Source of the DNA: CAYZTD01 sp964638155
GTDB lineage: Archaea; Thermoplasmatota; E2; DHVEG-1
NCBI GenBank assembly: GCA_964638155.1
Contig: CAZWYI010000040.1
Location: forward strand, 1 to 14,487
Direction of reading: 5' to 3'
Length of the DNA: 14,487 bases
Made by a program: the position numbers and the translations under genes. The notes under the pieces are model-generated. The model searched no databases. It was given only the letters and a program-made list of their open reading frames with translations, and had not been told where the DNA came from. This document shows positions 14,007 to 14,487 of the stretch, piece after piece. Position 1 is the stretch's first letter, and each line of letters opens with the position of its first letter.

Positions 14007-14390
14007 ATGGTGATAAAAAAGAGGTATAAAAAATATATTGCACTAATATTTGTAGGAGCATGTGTACTAGCGCTTTCGTTTTCAGCCGCAGCAGAAGAAA
14101 CAACAGATCAAGAACCAGAGGTACTACCCCCACGTTCAGATGAAACAATAGAACATGATACCTCTAAGGAAGAAAGAGAATATGATAACCTTGTAGGTGA
14201 AGACTGCAATCAAGATTCACCTCACATACTTGGAGTCGAAAACAACGAAGAAAATACAGATAAAAACGATGCTACAGATACAAATTCAGACAATATTGAG
14301 AAATCCAGTTTTTCCCTACCAATAGCAATTGTTGTTGTAGGAACAATTGGAGTAGTACTAGCAGTAGCATATAAGAAAAAAAAGATTTAG
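14007..14390 (+). CDS. acidic secreted protein with C-terminal membrane anchor
   Basis: A 127-residue protein in three parts: a Sec signal peptide (basic KKRYKK, hydrophobic core at about 11-25, cleavage after an AAA-type site near 29); a low-complexity acidic middle (about 30-99) rich in E, D, N and T with one cysteine (C67); and a C-terminal membrane helix (about 105-121) followed by KKKKI. This is the layout of a cell-surface protein anchored by its C-terminus with an extended, possibly glycosylated stalk. No folded domain or family is recognisable. It is divergent from the XRE operon with its own promoter. Start choice: ATG 14007 fits the TATA spacing; GTG at 14010 is the next codon and would change little. 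Confidence 0.75.
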   Translation: MVIKKRYKKYIALIFVGACVLALSFSAAAEETTDQEPEVLPPRSDETIEHDTSKEEREYDNLVGEDCNQDSPHILGVENNEENTDKNDATDTNSDNIEKSSFSLPIAIVVVGTIGVVLAVAYKKKKI

Positions 14391-14415
14391 TTGTTGTAAA
14401 ATAAATCTATTTATC

Positions 14416-14430
14416 TTTTTTTTTGTTTTT
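14416..14430 (+). terminator. U-tract terminator after the surface-protein gene
   Basis: A run of nine T, one G and five T starts about 25 bases after the stop at 14390, with no strong stem. Such U-tracts commonly end archaeal transcription. The rest of the window (14431-14487) shows no supportable feature. Confidence 0.45.
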
Positions 14431-14487
14431 AGGGCATTGGGACAAAATTAATTCCTTCCTACTCTGACCGTGAAAACATTATGCAGA

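Noticed and set aside
14431..14487. Start of another gene at the right edge
   Set aside because: An ATG occurs at the very end but too few codons are visible to support a gene.

Overview
The window is very AT-rich and archaeal. It encodes an archaeal-type tyrosyl-tRNA synthetase and a B-family DNA polymerase of the divergent archaeal PolB2 class. Start codons are preceded either by GGAGGT or GGTGAT Shine-Dalgarno (SD) sequences or by TATA-like boxes about 25 bases upstream, which suggests leaderless mRNAs. Proteins are lysine-rich, not acidic, so this is not a salt-in haloarchaeon. An AT-rich euryarchaeon-like lineage is the best guess; I cannot name the group.

Left part (1-2900, + strand): the tail of a membrane protein and two small two-helix membrane proteins. 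Then come a stand-alone dihydropteroate synthase N-terminal domain, whose stop overlaps folP, and a secreted protein of unknown function. A bidirectional hairpin ends this block and an opposing Hsp20 gene. Middle (3500-8700): a purB-tyrS housekeeping pair on +, running tail-to-tail with overlap into a two-gene ABC-2 transporter operon on -, then an AhpD-like CxxC protein on +.

Right part (8700-14487), accessory in character and mostly on -: a nucleotidyltransferase and a 64-residue partner gene that overlap, resembling a toxin-antitoxin pair. Upstream of them is the most interesting locus, a four-gene overlapping operon (13116 down to 9513). Its order is RecA-fold protein without a Walker A motif, 84-residue conserved small protein, PolB2-type polymerase with an altered active site and dead proofreading motifs, and a PD-(D/E)XK nuclease-like protein. 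The four probably act together on DNA, most plausibly in damage tolerance or repair. Upstream of the operon lie a XRE-type regulator, its four-helix membrane partner, and a divergent surface-anchored acidic protein. Two perfect inverted repeats in the promoters of this block are candidate operators.

No rRNA, tRNA, CRISPR array or insertion sequence was recognised. No gene-free stretch exceeds about 175 bases.
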